Assembly (NCBI GenBank): GCA_038120095.1
Contig: JAYOKZ010000016.1
Coordinates: 5,194 to 69,193, forward strand
Length of the DNA: 64,000 bases
Source of the DNA: UBA2589 sp038120095
GTDB lineage: Bacteria; Gemmatimonadota; Gemmatimonadetes; Longimicrobiales; Gaopeijiaceae
Direction: 5' to 3'
The notes under the pieces are model-generated. The model was not told the origin of the DNA. It ran no database searches and saw only the letters and a program-made list of their open reading frames with translations. Of this stretch, positions 49,565-59,175 are shown in pieces (the first letter of the stretch is position 1; the number at the start of each line of letters is the position of its first letter). The position numbers and the translations under genes were made by a program.

Positions 49565-50434
49565 ATGGTCGAAAGCATTCTGGAATACGAGGCGTGGGTC
49601 AGGATGAGCGCGTTCATGGCCGTTCTGGTCGTGATGGCGTCACTCGAGGTCGTCGCACCGAGGCGGCGCAGCGAGATCCCGAGGCTCCTGCGCTGGTCGA
49701 ACAACATCGCGCTGGTCGTGCTCGACACCGTCGTCGTGCGTCTGGTCTTTCCCGTCCTGGCCGTCGCGCTCGCCGTCGTGGTGGAAGACCGGGGGTGGGG
49801 CATCCTCAACGCACTGCCCGTGCCGGATTGGTTCGCGTTCGTGGCATCGATGGTGGCGTTCGATCTGGCCATCTACCTCCAGCACGTGATGTTCCACGCG
49901 GTACCTGCCCTCTGGCGTGTTCACCGGGTCCACCATGCAGACCTCGAATTCGATGTGACGACCGGACTCCGGTTCCACCCCGTCGAGATCCTCCTGTCCA
50001 TGGCGTTCAAGCTCCTGGTGGTGGTGGCTCTTGGGCCGCCGGCTGCGGCCGTGCTGCTCTTCGAGGTGCTCCTCAACGCCACCTCCCTGTTCAACCACAG
50101 CAACATCCGCATACCGGATGGAATCGACCGGGCTCTGCGCTGGGTGATCGTCACCCCGGACATGCATCGCGTTCACCACTCGGTCCACGGGCAGGAGTCG
50201 AACAGCAATTTCGGGTTCAATCTCCCGTGGTGGGACCGGCTGCTGGGGACGTACATCGCGCAGCCCCGCGCTACCCACGAGCGCATGTCAGTCGGGGTCG
50301 ACGACTTCCGGACTCGGAGAGACCTGTGGATCGACCGTATGCTGCTCCAGCCCCTTCGAAGGGACACGCGGGCAAGGAACCAGCCGGACGACGGAACCAC
50401 GCGGGAGATGGAGGAGGAGACCCCCATCGCGTGA
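49565..50434 (+). CDS. Sterol desaturase / fatty acid hydroxylase family protein
   Basis: This 289-residue membrane protein has four or five helices. The histidine clusters of the di-iron site are visible: LQHVMFH, HRVHHAD, FNHSN and MHRVHHSVH. Members hydroxylate or desaturate lipids using O2. The substrate is unknown; bacterial members act on sterol-like, carotenoid or ornithine lipids. An overlapping longer open frame (49486-50550) is a shadow without these motifs. A hairpin follows the gene. Confidence 0.9.
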   Translation: MVESILEYEAWVRMSAFMAVLVVMASLEVVAPRRRSEIPRLLRWSNNIALVVLDTVVVRLVFPVLAVALAVVVEDRGWGILNALPVPDWFAFVASMVAFDLAIYLQHVMFHAVPALWRVHRVHHADLEFDVTTGLRFHPVEILLSMAFKLLVVVALGPPAAAVLLFEVLLNATSLFNHSNIRIPDGIDRALRWVIVTPDMHRVHHSVHGQESNSNFGFNLPWWDRLLGTYIAQPRATHERMSVGVDDFRTRRDLWIDRMLLQPLRRDTRARNQPDDGTTREMEEETPIA

Positions 50435-50472
50435 AGTGTCCGTCCGGCAGAGCAGGTGGGCCGGGCTCAGTA

Positions 50473-50492
50473 CCGGCGTGCCTTCACGCCGG
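50473..50492. terminator. 8-bp perfect hairpin between convergent genes
   Basis: CCGGCGTG (50473-50480), loop CCTT, CACGCCGG (50485-50492). It lies between the stops of the desaturase-like gene and the amidase gene, with no T-run. It is probably a bidirectional terminator. Confidence 0.55.
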
Positions 50493-50505
50493 GCGTGTCA
50501 GGGGC

Positions 50506-52113
50506 TTACCGCCGTCCGACGGCCCTCGGGGCGGGGACCCGGGCACGTGACGCCTGCTCGTAGTCGTAGGCCGCGGCGAGGAGCCGTGCCTCCGACCATG
50601 CGGTGCCCGCGAAGGTCAGCCCCACCGGAAGGCCCCTGGCCAGGCCCATGGGAACGGTGATCAGCGGATATCCGGCGACAGCGGCCACCACGGTCAGCCC
50701 CGGAGGGCGCGTCCCCCGTGGTCCGTTGGGGATCGGTCCGGCTCGGGGAGTCCCGTCGGGCTCGATCCGCCCGGCTGGTGAGCCTGTCGGCGTGACGAGG
50801 AGGTCCACGTCGTATTCTGCCAGCAGCCGGTCGATGCCTTCCTCTCTCGTGAGTCGGTGCCCGGCAGCGAGCGCCGCACGATATGCTTCTCCCGCGCGAC
50901 CGTCTCGTGTTGCCTCTGCGTCGTCCCAGTAGTCCATCGTGTGCATGTTTTCGCGGGGGTCCGACAGGCTGAACTCGATCAGATCGCCGAGCGTGCGAAC
51001 GGAGACTGCATCCGGGGTCGTCGCCAGGTACGCGTTCAGGTCGACCTTGAAGTCGTGGAGCAGGATGACGCGCATTTCCGGTCGTGGGTCGACGAGGGCG
51101 TCAGCGGGTACCTCCACAAGCTCCGCTCCCTCGGCCTGAAGGACATCGAGGGCGGCGTCGAAGAGTCTCGTGACGTCGGGAGCGCTCGGTCCCACGGGGC
51201 GGATGACGCCGAGGCGTGCACCCCGAAGCGCGTCATCGTCGAGGGCTTCCTCGTACGCCTCGAGGTGAGCATCGGCCTCCACGGACCATGGATCCTCCGG
51301 ATCCGAGCCAGCGATGACATCGAGGATCATGGCGGCATCCCTGACCGAGCGGGTCATAGGTCCGGACGAGTCCTGATTCAGGCTGATCGGCACGATCCCG
51401 CGCCGGGACACCAGCGCGATCGTCGGCTTCATTCCCACGATTCCGTTCACCGACGACGGGCCGACGATCGAACCTGCCGTCTCGGTGCCAATCGTTGCGG
51501 CTGCGAAGCTCATCGCCGTGGCCACGCCAGATCCGCTGCTGGACCCTGCGGGACTGCGCGTGATGTCATAGGGGTTCTTCGGACTTCCCCCGACGGTGCT
51601 GCCATTGAAGGAGGCGGTGTTCCTGAACCCGGCGAACTGAGAGAGGTTCGCCTTACCCAGGATGACCATTCCCGCTGCCCGCAGTCGGCGGGTGACCTCG
51701 GCGTCGCGCTCCGGGACATTGTCAGAGAGAGCGTATGAGCCCGCCGTCGTCGGCATACCTACGGCGTCGAGGTTGTCCTTCAGAAGAATCGGAACACCAT
51801 CGAGTGGCCCGAGGGCTTCTCCGCGGGAGCGGCGCTCATCTGCTGCCGCAGCCTGCTCCAGGGCATCCGGGGCGATCGCGATGACCGAATTCAGCTCGCT
51901 GTCCATGGCCGTGATCCGCGCGATGTATCCACCGGTCACGATTGCGGAGGTCGTGCGTCCCTCGGCGAGGTCGGCGGCGATCTGATGGAGGGGTACCTCC
52001 ACGACGGCGTATCCCTGCGGCGTAGCCGGAGGCTGATCGGCGGCCGAGCAGCCGAAGAGCAGCGTTGCGGTGATGAGGGTGAGAGGCGACGTCCGGGGTC
52101 GGATCGGGGTCAT
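50506..52113 (-). CDS. Amidase-signature-family lipoprotein
   Basis: This 535-residue enzyme has lipobox LLFGC (Cys about residue 22), so it is exported. The amidase-signature triad is visible: Lys in PILLKDNLDAVGMPTTAG, and the serines in SPAGSSSGSGVATAMSFA and GTETAGSIVGPSSVNGIVG. It hydrolyses amide bonds of unknown substrates; exported members act on peptides or plant and algal amides. The start at 52113 has GAGGA 6 bases upstream; the frame stays open far upstream without homology. The 185-base gap to the next gene upstream holds nothing recognisable. Confidence 0.91.
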   Translation of the reverse strand: MTPIRPRTSPLTLITATLLFGCSAADQPPATPQGYAVVEVPLHQIAADLAEGRTTSAIVTGGYIARITAMDSELNSVIAIAPDALEQAAAADERRSRGEALGPLDGVPILLKDNLDAVGMPTTAGSYALSDNVPERDAEVTRRLRAAGMVILGKANLSQFAGFRNTASFNGSTVGGSPKNPYDITRSPAGSSSGSGVATAMSFAAATIGTETAGSIVGPSSVNGIVGMKPTIALVSRRGIVPISLNQDSSGPMTRSVRDAAMILDVIAGSDPEDPWSVEADAHLEAYEEALDDDALRGARLGVIRPVGPSAPDVTRLFDAALDVLQAEGAELVEVPADALVDPRPEMRVILLHDFKVDLNAYLATTPDAVSVRTLGDLIEFSLSDPRENMHTMDYWDDAEATRDGRAGEAYRAALAAGHRLTREEGIDRLLAEYDVDLLVTPTGSPAGRIEPDGTPRAGPIPNGPRGTRPPGLTVVAAVAGYPLITVPMGLARGLPVGLTFAGTAWSEARLLAAAYDYEQASRARVPAPRAVGRR

Positions 52114-52298
52114 GGCCAGTCCTCGCGGTGTGGACTCCGACGTTTCCCGTTCCACGTACACGAGCGAACTCGTCGGAATGCGGTCAAGGTAGGTGGCGCC
52201 TCCCGCATGCACGAGATCAGGCGGCCAACCCGGGACTCGAGAGGGCTCGTACCGTCGCGTCGTCCCGGGCAACGATCCGAGCTCGGGCTGCAACCTGC

Positions 52299-53531
52299 TC
52301 AGCGCGGCGGCGACCTTTGCAGTGTGTGGACACCGATGTGCTGCACCTCGAGTTCGTCTCGATGGACGAGGACGACGTGGTTGTCCTGGAGGGCAGCGAG
52401 CCGCGTGTCCGACGTGAGTTCCACGCGGGCCAACGGTCGACCCGACGGGTCGAGGACGTGCCAGGCGTCGTTCTGGTCCCACTCCTCGCTGCCCATGCGG
52501 AATCTCTGAACCCAGATCGCGCCGGTCTGATCGACCTCGACGGTGCCCAACGCGGGAAGTTCGTCGGGGACCACGTCAGGCGCGAAGAGTTGATCGAGCA
52601 GCGCACGTACCCGCTCCGGAGAAGCCCTGCCGGCGCTGGCGAAGCGCTCTTCGGCCTCCGCGCGCACTCGTGAGACCTCATCCGTGCCGAGGGACCGACG
52701 GAGGCCCGGCCAGTCGATGGATCGGGTCAGCGCCAGATCCGGGTCCCGAACTTCGAGGCGGTAGTCCGGTCCGCGTGCGTGAACGATGCGATCCCCCCGA
52801 ACGACCACGGCCGGATCCGCAGCGAACGGAGAGCGGCCGTCGAATCGCTGGTTGATCAGGGCCAGGCCGGCGCGGAAATGCTCCGAGCGATCGCTCGGGC
52901 GACCGCTGCGGTCGGCAAGTCGGATGATCGATTCCTGCGATCCCAGACGCATGCCTTCGCTCAGATCACCCGGATCCGAAAAGCGAATGGAGTGCAGGAG
53001 GATCATGTCACCGAGCGGCCATGCCGATACGAGAAGCGCACCGTCTCCCTCTGCCCCTCGAGGCAGGTCGATGACCTCCGCCACCCTGCCGGCAGGCCCC
53101 AGGATGGTCATACGGGCGTGGCGACGATCGAAGACGAAGATGGAATCAGCTGCGCCAACACGAAGGGATTGGACGTTTCGGATCTCACCGGGACCGTCCC
53201 CTCGGGCCGCAAGGCGCACGGGGGCAGCGGATGGGTCGAACAGCCAGAGCTCCGCCGACTGATTGTCCTCCACGACGAGGCGACCGTCGGACAAGACCTC
53301 GACTTCACCGACATCGCTCAGGAACGGGGGACCGTCCCCTCTCACGCTGAAGATCGGAAGCGGGTCTACGGTCCAGACCGGCAGGTCATCCGGAAGCCCC
53401 TCGATGGCGAGGGAGGGCACCCCGACGGTGTCTCCGACGATGACAACGGGTCGTGGCCCGTCCGCGGCCGGCTGACATGCGACAAGGGTCAGCGCCACCG
53501 TGAGAAACACAAAAGCCGTACGGCGTGACAT
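52299..53531 (-). CDS. 6-bladed beta-propeller lipoprotein
   Basis: This 410-residue protein has lipobox TLVAC. Repeated strand-turn units such as DGRLVVEDNQSAELWLFD and RVGAADSIFVFDRRHARMTIL fit NHL/6-bladed propeller lipoproteins common in Bacteroidota and Gemmatimonadota. It is likely a surface or periplasmic binding protein; the ligand is unknown. A helical segment (about 305-345) interrupts the repeats. ATG 53531 gives the signal peptide but has no clear ribosome site. It is divergent from the TPR gene. Confidence 0.82.
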   Translation of the reverse strand: MSRRTAFVFLTVALTLVACQPAADGPRPVVIVGDTVGVPSLAIEGLPDDLPVWTVDPLPIFSVRGDGPPFLSDVGEVEVLSDGRLVVEDNQSAELWLFDPSAAPVRLAARGDGPGEIRNVQSLRVGAADSIFVFDRRHARMTILGPAGRVAEVIDLPRGAEGDGALLVSAWPLGDMILLHSIRFSDPGDLSEGMRLGSQESIIRLADRSGRPSDRSEHFRAGLALINQRFDGRSPFAADPAVVVRGDRIVHARGPDYRLEVRDPDLALTRSIDWPGLRRSLGTDEVSRVRAEAEERFASAGRASPERVRALLDQLFAPDVVPDELPALGTVEVDQTGAIWVQRFRMGSEEWDQNDAWHVLDPSGRPLARVELTSDTRLAALQDNHVVLVHRDELEVQHIGVHTLQRSPPR

Positions 53532-53714
53532 CGGGAGAATGAATCGGGTCGGGAGGGGGAGGAGGCTCGAGCAGTATGCGCTCGGACGCAGCTTCTGGCG
53601 ACCTTGGACTCGCGAATCGAGTTCTACGCTCACATCTTGCGGAGGGCTGCGCGCCGGACGTTCGGCGCGAGGTCGAATGCGAGTACGTGAATTCTGGATT
53701 CGAAGGAGCGGTCG

Positions 53715-55310
53715 ATGTTGAAATCTCTATTCCGTGCCCTCAACTCTCCGTGGCTCATCGCGGCTGCGATCCTCGCGGTTCCTCGGGTCGCAGGGGCTCA
53801 GGAGGCCACCGTACCTCTGTTGACGGCAGTCACAGGTGAGTTCACCCGCACCATCGACACGGACGTCCCGGTGGCGCAGGCCTACTTCGATCAAGGTCTG
53901 CAAATGGTGTACGCGTTCACGCTGCCCGTTGCCATCCGCTCCTTCGAGGAGGCCCAGAGGCAGGATCCGAACTGTGCGATCTGTGCATGGGGAGAAGCTC
54001 AGGCCCGTGGTCCGTTCCTGAATGGACGCATGACCGAATCCAACGCCGGACCCGCATACGAGGCCGCCCAGCGCGCGCTGTCGCTGATCGACCACACGGA
54101 CGATCCGAGGGAGAAGGCGTTGATCCGGGCCATGGCCCTCCGCTACGTGCCGGACCATGACCCCGATACCCGGGCTGCGCTCGATTCGACGTACTCGCTC
54201 GCGATGTCCGAGATTTACACCTCGTATCCCGACGACGTGGATGTGGGCACACTGTACGCCGAATCGCTCATGCTGCTCAACACGCGGCGCGCGGAGTACG
54301 AGTCGGATGACCCCTATGTCCAGAGCTTTCACCGTGTGCTCGAGGGGGTGATCGAGCAGGACATCAATCACCCTGGTGCCTGCCATCTGTACATCCACGC
54401 GACCGAAGCCACGTCCGTCGCATGGAAGGCCGAGGCGTGCGCGGATCACCTCATGACGTCGGTTCCGGGGTCGAGCCATCTGAATCACATGCCATCGCAC
54501 ACGTACAACGTGCTCGGGCGGTGGGGGAAGGCGGTACGGTCGAATGCGATGGCGTGGCGCTCCGATGAGCGGACGGCGTACGGCGAGGGTGTGTCCTACG
54601 GGGCTACGCACAACCTTCACATGCTCTTCTTTGCCGGCTCGATGGATGGTCAGGGCCAGGTATCGCGGGCGGCAGCCGAGGAGTACGCGCGGCAGGTGAC
54701 CGGTGGTCAGTTCTATCAGTCCATGGTCCTTCTGCGGTTCGGAGAGTTTCGACGGATTCTCGAGCTGACGGAGGCTCCGGAACAGCCGCTGCGCCGTGGT
54801 TTGTGGGAATTTTCGCGCGGTTATGCGCATCTGCGCACCGGTTCGCCGGACAGCGCGGCCGTCTACCTGGAGGCCGTCGACGACAAGGCACGGTCGCTGC
54901 CGGACGATGCCATGGAGCGGAACAATCTGGGACGTGACCTGATGAGCGTGACGGGTAACATCCTGCGAGGGGAGATCCTCCGGTCCGAGGGTGATCTCGA
55001 TGGTGCGATCTCGGTGTTCCAGAGTGCGTCGGAGCTCCATGACGGGCTTGCGTATGCAGAACCCGAGGCGCTGAACTTTCATGCCCGGCACTGGTGGGGT
55101 GCAGCTCTTATCGAGGCAGGTCGCTTTGCCGAGGCCGAGTCGGTCTACCGCCATGCACTGGAAGAGCACCCGGACAATGGTTGGTCGTACTTCGGCCTTG
55201 CGCATGCCCTCAGAGGTCAGGGCAAGACGACGGAGGCGGATGAAGCGAGGGCGAACTTCGACCGTGTCTGGGCACGCGCTGACATCATCATTTCGGCGTC
55301 GCGGTTCTGA
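53715..55310 (+). CDS. Secreted TPR-repeat protein
   Basis: This 531-residue protein has a signal peptide ending VAGAQEA. TPR-like helices span its length, with clear units in AQAYFDQGLQMVYAFTLPVAIRSFEEA and RFAEAESVYRHALEEHPDN. Cysteines occur in DPNCAICAWGEA (a CxxC without the heme His), and a His-rich segment is LNHMPSHTYNVLG. It is probably a periplasmic scaffold. AAGGAG lies 7 bases before the ATG. A hairpin separates it from the cytochrome gene. Confidence 0.87.
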   Translation: MLKSLFRALNSPWLIAAAILAVPRVAGAQEATVPLLTAVTGEFTRTIDTDVPVAQAYFDQGLQMVYAFTLPVAIRSFEEAQRQDPNCAICAWGEAQARGPFLNGRMTESNAGPAYEAAQRALSLIDHTDDPREKALIRAMALRYVPDHDPDTRAALDSTYSLAMSEIYTSYPDDVDVGTLYAESLMLLNTRRAEYESDDPYVQSFHRVLEGVIEQDINHPGACHLYIHATEATSVAWKAEACADHLMTSVPGSSHLNHMPSHTYNVLGRWGKAVRSNAMAWRSDERTAYGEGVSYGATHNLHMLFFAGSMDGQGQVSRAAAEEYARQVTGGQFYQSMVLLRFGEFRRILELTEAPEQPLRRGLWEFSRGYAHLRTGSPDSAAVYLEAVDDKARSLPDDAMERNNLGRDLMSVTGNILRGEILRSEGDLDGAISVFQSASELHDGLAYAEPEALNFHARHWWGAALIEAGRFAEAESVYRHALEEHPDNGWSYFGLAHALRGQGKTTEADEARANFDRVWARADIIISASRF

Positions 55311-55320
55311 TGGCGGCAGG

Positions 55321-55353
55321 GAAGGGTGGTCGGCGTCGGGCCGGCCACCCTTC
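55321..55353 (+). terminator. 14-bp hairpin between the TPR and cytochrome genes
   Basis: Bases 55321-55334 pair with 55340-55353 (one G-U pair) around a GTCGG loop, 10 bases after the TPR stop and 9 before the cytochrome start. There is no T-run. It is a terminator or attenuator. Confidence 0.55.
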
Positions 55354-55362
55354 CGCGTGCGC

Positions 55363-55791
55363 ATGATTCGTCTCGTCTTGTCGGGCGTGGTGTTGCTTGG
55401 CCCCCTGGCGTGCGTGTCGGTGGCCACGGGGTCCGGCCCGAATGCCGACATGTCTGTCGAAGATGGTGCGACCGCGGGGGACGTTCCCGCCGTTGCCTCG
55501 TTCACTGCGGAACAGGCGGATCGCGGTGCTCAGGTCTTCTCCCGCGTGTGTTCGGCATGCCACGGGGTGAATGAGTTTCGTGGGCCGATCTTCTCCATGA
55601 CGTGGATGGCGGAACCGGTTGGCCATCTCTTCGAGCACATCAGCTCGAATATGCCGGAGGACCGTCCGGGAAGCTTGAGCCCCGAGGAGTATGCGGCCGT
55701 CGTGGCGCACTTCCTTCGAGAAAACGGGCGGCAGCCCGGTGAGCGAGAGCTTCCTGCGGACGCCGAGCTCCTGCGGACGATCCGCTGGTGA
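55363..55791 (+). CDS. Single-heme cytochrome c lipoprotein
   Basis: This 142-residue protein has lipobox GPLAC (C17), a linker, then a class I cytochrome c domain with C63-S-A-C66-H67. The likely distal Met is in SSNMPEDRPGSLSPEEYAAVVAHFL. It transfers electrons in the periplasm. Its stop overlaps the DUF2911 start (GTGA). The longer open frame from 55081 overlaps the TPR gene and is rejected. Confidence 0.92.
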   Translation: MIRLVLSGVVLLGPLACVSVATGSGPNADMSVEDGATAGDVPAVASFTAEQADRGAQVFSRVCSACHGVNEFRGPIFSMTWMAEPVGHLFEHISSNMPEDRPGSLSPEEYAAVVAHFLRENGRQPGERELPADAELLRTIRW

Positions 55792-56828
55792 CCCGTTCAT
55801 CGACTCGTCCGTTCGCTCGTACTCTTGGCCTCGGCGCGGCCGCCTATCTGGCGATTCTGGTCCCCGGAGCCTCGGCACAGGCTACGAGCGAGCGGGCAAT
55901 CTTTTCTCAGGTCATCTCGAATACACAAATCGACATCACCTGGTCGCGCCCGTCCCTTCGGGGGCGATCGGTTATTTTTGGACGCCAGATCCCGTGGGGG
56001 GAGGTCTGGACTCCGGGGGCGAACATGGCCACCACGATCCGCTTCTCGACGGACGTGGTCCTCTCGGGTGTTCGGGTCCCGGCCGGCCACTACAGCGTGT
56101 GGCTCAGGGTGCTGGAGACGGAACCGTGGCGCCTCGCGCTGCATCCTGACACGCTTCTCCCTCACAGCGCCCATCCTCCGATCGCGGAGGCGATCGCGCA
56201 CGTTGGCGTGGAGCGCCGCCGGACCGAGGATGTGCAGGAATCCCTCGAGTGGGATCTCGACCGGATTCGGCTGGACGGAGCAGAGCTGATCATGCATTGG
56301 GGACAGGATCGGGTCTCCGTGCCGCTGAAGGTCGATCCGGGGATCGAGATGGCGACGACGGTGGATCGGGCGACGCCGATTCTGGGCGAATGGATCTACG
56401 ACGACCGGCCTTCGCTACCGACACGGGCGCAGATCGATCGGATCTCCGGTGGGGATCCCGATGATCCCACGGGCCGATATCTTCGCGTGCTCGTCGAAGA
56501 ACCGCGCCCTCGACTCATTCGAATCGAGCATGACCCCGTGACCGGGATCGTTCACTTTGTCGACCCGGTCGTGGAGGCCGCGGAGGCGGCGTTTTACTCC
56601 GGGGATGGCGAAGCCCCGATCGTGGTCTACGGTCAGGCGCTTCTCCCTCGGAGCCCCGGGTTTTTCGCGGTGGCCGGGACCTTCGGAGGGGATGTATCCG
56701 CGGTGAACCCGCGGTTTGCACCGATGATCGAGTTCGAATTCGACGAACTCGGTCAGGCCGTGTCGTTTTCCATCCGCGATCCGGATGATTCGTTGACGGC
56801 GTCAGGCGTTCGGGCCGGGGGCCGCTGA
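55788..56828 (+). CDS. DUF2911-domain secreted protein
   Basis: This 346-residue protein has a signal peptide ending GASAQAT. The DUF2911 domain (about 35-185) has the family pattern SNTQIDITWSRPSLRGR, WGEVWTPGANMAT and PAGHYSVWL. The C-terminal half (about 190-346) is a separate beta-rich region of unknown type. The function of DUF2911 is unknown. The GTG start overlaps the cytochrome stop. Confidence 0.87.
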   Translation: MTRSSTRPFARTLGLGAAAYLAILVPGASAQATSERAIFSQVISNTQIDITWSRPSLRGRSVIFGRQIPWGEVWTPGANMATTIRFSTDVVLSGVRVPAGHYSVWLRVLETEPWRLALHPDTLLPHSAHPPIAEAIAHVGVERRRTEDVQESLEWDLDRIRLDGAELIMHWGQDRVSVPLKVDPGIEMATTVDRATPILGEWIYDDRPSLPTRAQIDRISGGDPDDPTGRYLRVLVEEPRPRLIRIEHDPVTGIVHFVDPVVEAAEAAFYSGDGEAPIVVYGQALLPRSPGFFAVAGTFGGDVSAVNPRFAPMIEFEFDELGQAVSFSIRDPDDSLTASGVRAGGR

Positions 56829-56942
56829 TCACTTCGGGTGGCTGAGTCGCCGGGACGGCCATTCACGGCGACGGTTGGATCCGGGACCCGACAACCCGGT
56901 CATCATGGACAGATCGTGGGGCGTGGGTCTGTTCTTCCTGCT

Positions 56943-58355
56943 TCAGGCCGATGCAAGAGGCAGCAGCACCGTGAACGTCGTCTCGAGTCCGGGCTCGCTC
57001 TGAACCTCGACCGTGCCGCCCGCCGCGGTGACGATCCCGAGAACGCTGCTGAGGCCGAGCCCGGTGCCCTCGCCAAGACGCTTGGTCGAGAAAAACGGCT
57101 CGAAGATGGAGTCTCGAACCGAATCGGATATTCCCGAGCCTGAATCCACGACACGAAGCATCACGGGGCGGGGCCCCGACTCTTCGAGTAGGAGGCTCAC
57201 CCGCAGGCGTCCACCGTCCGGCATCGCATCCCGGGCATTCATGCAGAGGTTGAGGATCACCTTCTTGAGGTCCGTCTCTGCCACCGGCACCATCACCTCT
57301 GTATCCGCCCCGTCCACGGCGAGTTCGATATTCGCCGGGAGCACGAAGCTCAGCATGTGCATGTTCAGACGCAGTACCGCTCCAAGGTCACTGGCGATCA
57401 CACGCGAGTCCGAAGGCTGAGCGGGGCCGCTGTAATCGAGCAAAGCACTGGTCATGTCGCCGACACGGCTGCAGCAGTCCAGGATGACGTCGATCGACTG
57501 GGCCTGCCCATCGGGATCACCCCTGACAGCTGCCAACCGCGCGGACTCGGCTGCGAGCGTGATGACCTGGGACTGATTGTTGAATTCGTGTGCGATCCCG
57601 CCGGCGAGCATCCCGAGGAATTCGTGCTTCTGGACCTCGATGAGGTCCCGCTCGGCCCGACGCCGCTTCTGCTCCTCGTCGCCTGACAACCATGCAATCA
57701 TTCCGATCGCCAACAGAGCAAGCAGGCCCCCCTCCATGGGCTGCATGGGGGCACGATAGGAAACGTTCAGCGGAGAGATATAGAGGTTCCAGCCCGTCAC
57801 GACGAAGTACGCGACCAGATATGCTCCCCATACGAACGCTGCTCCGCCGAAGAGTGCCCGGTGCTTCAGTCGAGCTCCCGAATCCGAGGCGCCAAGGGAC
57901 GCTACGCCCAGGGCCACGAACGCGAATCCGACAAGGCCCGAGCGAAAGAGACCGACCCGCCAGAACAGTCGATACTCGGGCGCCAGAGGGGCCGTCGCAG
58001 CCGTTGATACGATCGCGATCGCACTGAGGCCCACAATCACACCGACAAGTTCCCGCGCGCGAAAGACCCGGCCGCGCTGCAGGGAATACAGACCAAGGCT
58101 CAGGAATGTCGCGGCGCACAGGACGGAAATGGTCGAGAGCAGCGAGGCTGCGGATCGGAGGCCACTCTCGGCCGCTCCGAACTGGATCAGGTACAGCAAC
58201 GCACCCGCCAGTGTCTGAGACGCACCAAGGAAGATCCAGCCCCAGCCCCAGAGCGTCGACGTGTGGTGATGGTCCTGCTGCCCTCGAAGCAGGAGGATCG
58301 TGCCCACACTCATCGAGACCAGAGCTTGAGCAAGATAGTCCAGCGAGATGAGCAT
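56943..58355 (-). CDS. Membrane-bound sensor histidine kinase
   Basis: This 470-residue kinase has six or seven N-terminal helices (about 1-225, a membrane sensor of unknown type, with HHH at 29-31 in the first loop). The phosphoacceptor H256 is in GGIAHEFNN. HATPase motifs are LCMNARDAMPDGG (N box), VVDSGSGI (G1), FFSTKRLGEGTGLGLSSV (F/G2). This is an NtrB-like layout. No response regulator gene is adjacent, so its partner lies elsewhere. The 114 bases downstream of the DUF2911 gene show no feature. Confidence 0.92.
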   Translation of the reverse strand: MLISLDYLAQALVSMSVGTILLLRGQQDHHHTSTLWGWGWIFLGASQTLAGALLYLIQFGAAESGLRSAASLLSTISVLCAATFLSLGLYSLQRGRVFRARELVGVIVGLSAIAIVSTAATAPLAPEYRLFWRVGLFRSGLVGFAFVALGVASLGASDSGARLKHRALFGGAAFVWGAYLVAYFVVTGWNLYISPLNVSYRAPMQPMEGGLLALLAIGMIAWLSGDEEQKRRRAERDLIEVQKHEFLGMLAGGIAHEFNNQSQVITLAAESARLAAVRGDPDGQAQSIDVILDCCSRVGDMTSALLDYSGPAQPSDSRVIASDLGAVLRLNMHMLSFVLPANIELAVDGADTEVMVPVAETDLKKVILNLCMNARDAMPDGGRLRVSLLLEESGPRPVMLRVVDSGSGISDSVRDSIFEPFFSTKRLGEGTGLGLSSVLGIVTAAGGTVEVQSEPGLETTFTVLLPLASA

Positions 58356-58499
58356 CTGAGGTTCCGGACGGTATCATGCGACGAATTCACCGGAAGATGG
58401 GACGAGGCGTCACCCATCGCCATGACCGTTGGACGAGGGCTGGCACGACTTCAGGACCAGCCGCTCGCATCTCGCCAGCGGGCAGCGCATCTTGGCTGC

Positions 58500-58979
58500 A
58501 TGCCTGCCGAGCCCGCCCCGGATACGCCGATCGCCCGAGAGTGTGGCCCGTGCACAGCCTGCTGCACCGTCTTCTCCATCAGTGAGCTCGAGAAGGGCAT
58601 GTTCGAGACATGCTCGCAGGTATGCGAGTACGGATGTGCCACATACTCGAAGCGTCCCGAACCCTGCCGTACGTTTCGATGCCAGTGGTTACTCGGGGTC
58701 CTGGAAGTCGATGGGTCGGTCGATCCCGCGATGCGGCCGGATGCCTCCGGCGTGATCGTCGACTTTCAGGCCTACCCCCAGGGCATAGAACGGTACGAAG
58801 TATGGGAGGTCGAGCCGGGAGCGTCCGAGTGCGAGCCGGCCCGATCGATCATCGGCGAGCTTGAAGAGCACTTCGAAGTCATGATCGTCACTCGGAGCAG
58901 CGCGGGCACCCGGGGAATGGGAACCCGTCGCTTTGTGGGGCCCGTCCACGGGGAGAGGCAGGTCGGCGATCGGGTGTGA
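58500..58979 (+). CDS. YkgJ-like cysteine-cluster protein
   Basis: This 159-residue protein has a zinc or iron-sulfur type Cys pattern C15xxC18xxCC (21-22), then C38, C42, C46, C56 and C61, matching YkgJ-family (CxxCxxCC) proteins. Its function is unknown. The start is uncertain: ATG 58500 sits close to the domain, ATG 58422 would add 26 residues; neither has a strong ribosome site. It is divergent from the histidine kinase. The 196 bases after it hold a small CCCGT/ACGGG hairpin (59094-59105) and a TAAGAT element (59133-59138). Confidence 0.75.
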   Translation: MPAEPAPDTPIARECGPCTACCTVFSISELEKGMFETCSQVCEYGCATYSKRPEPCRTFRCQWLLGVLEVDGSVDPAMRPDASGVIVDFQAYPQGIERYEVWEVEPGASECEPARSIIGELEEHFEVMIVTRSSAGTRGMGTRRFVGPVHGERQVGDRV

Positions 58980-59175
58980 GGGCTTGGGGGGCACTGAGGT
59001 TCGCATGGTGAGTCCCCGGCGATCGGGGAACAGCACCGTGCCCGAACCCATCCCGGGAGACCTGTCGACGGTGGAGGGAGTCCCGGCAACCATCCCGTAA
59101 ACGGGTTGATGGCCTCCTCTCCGCCGCTGCGGTAAGATGCCGGTGTCAACGTTTCCAGGGACGAATGAGGGATGA

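Noticed and set aside
49486..50550. 354-residue plus-strand frame
   Set aside because: Arg/Gly/Pro-rich shadow of the sterol-desaturase-like gene, which has the His clusters in another frame.
53727..55505. 592-residue minus-strand open frame
   Set aside because: Antisense shadow of the TPR gene, Arg/His-rich, no motifs.
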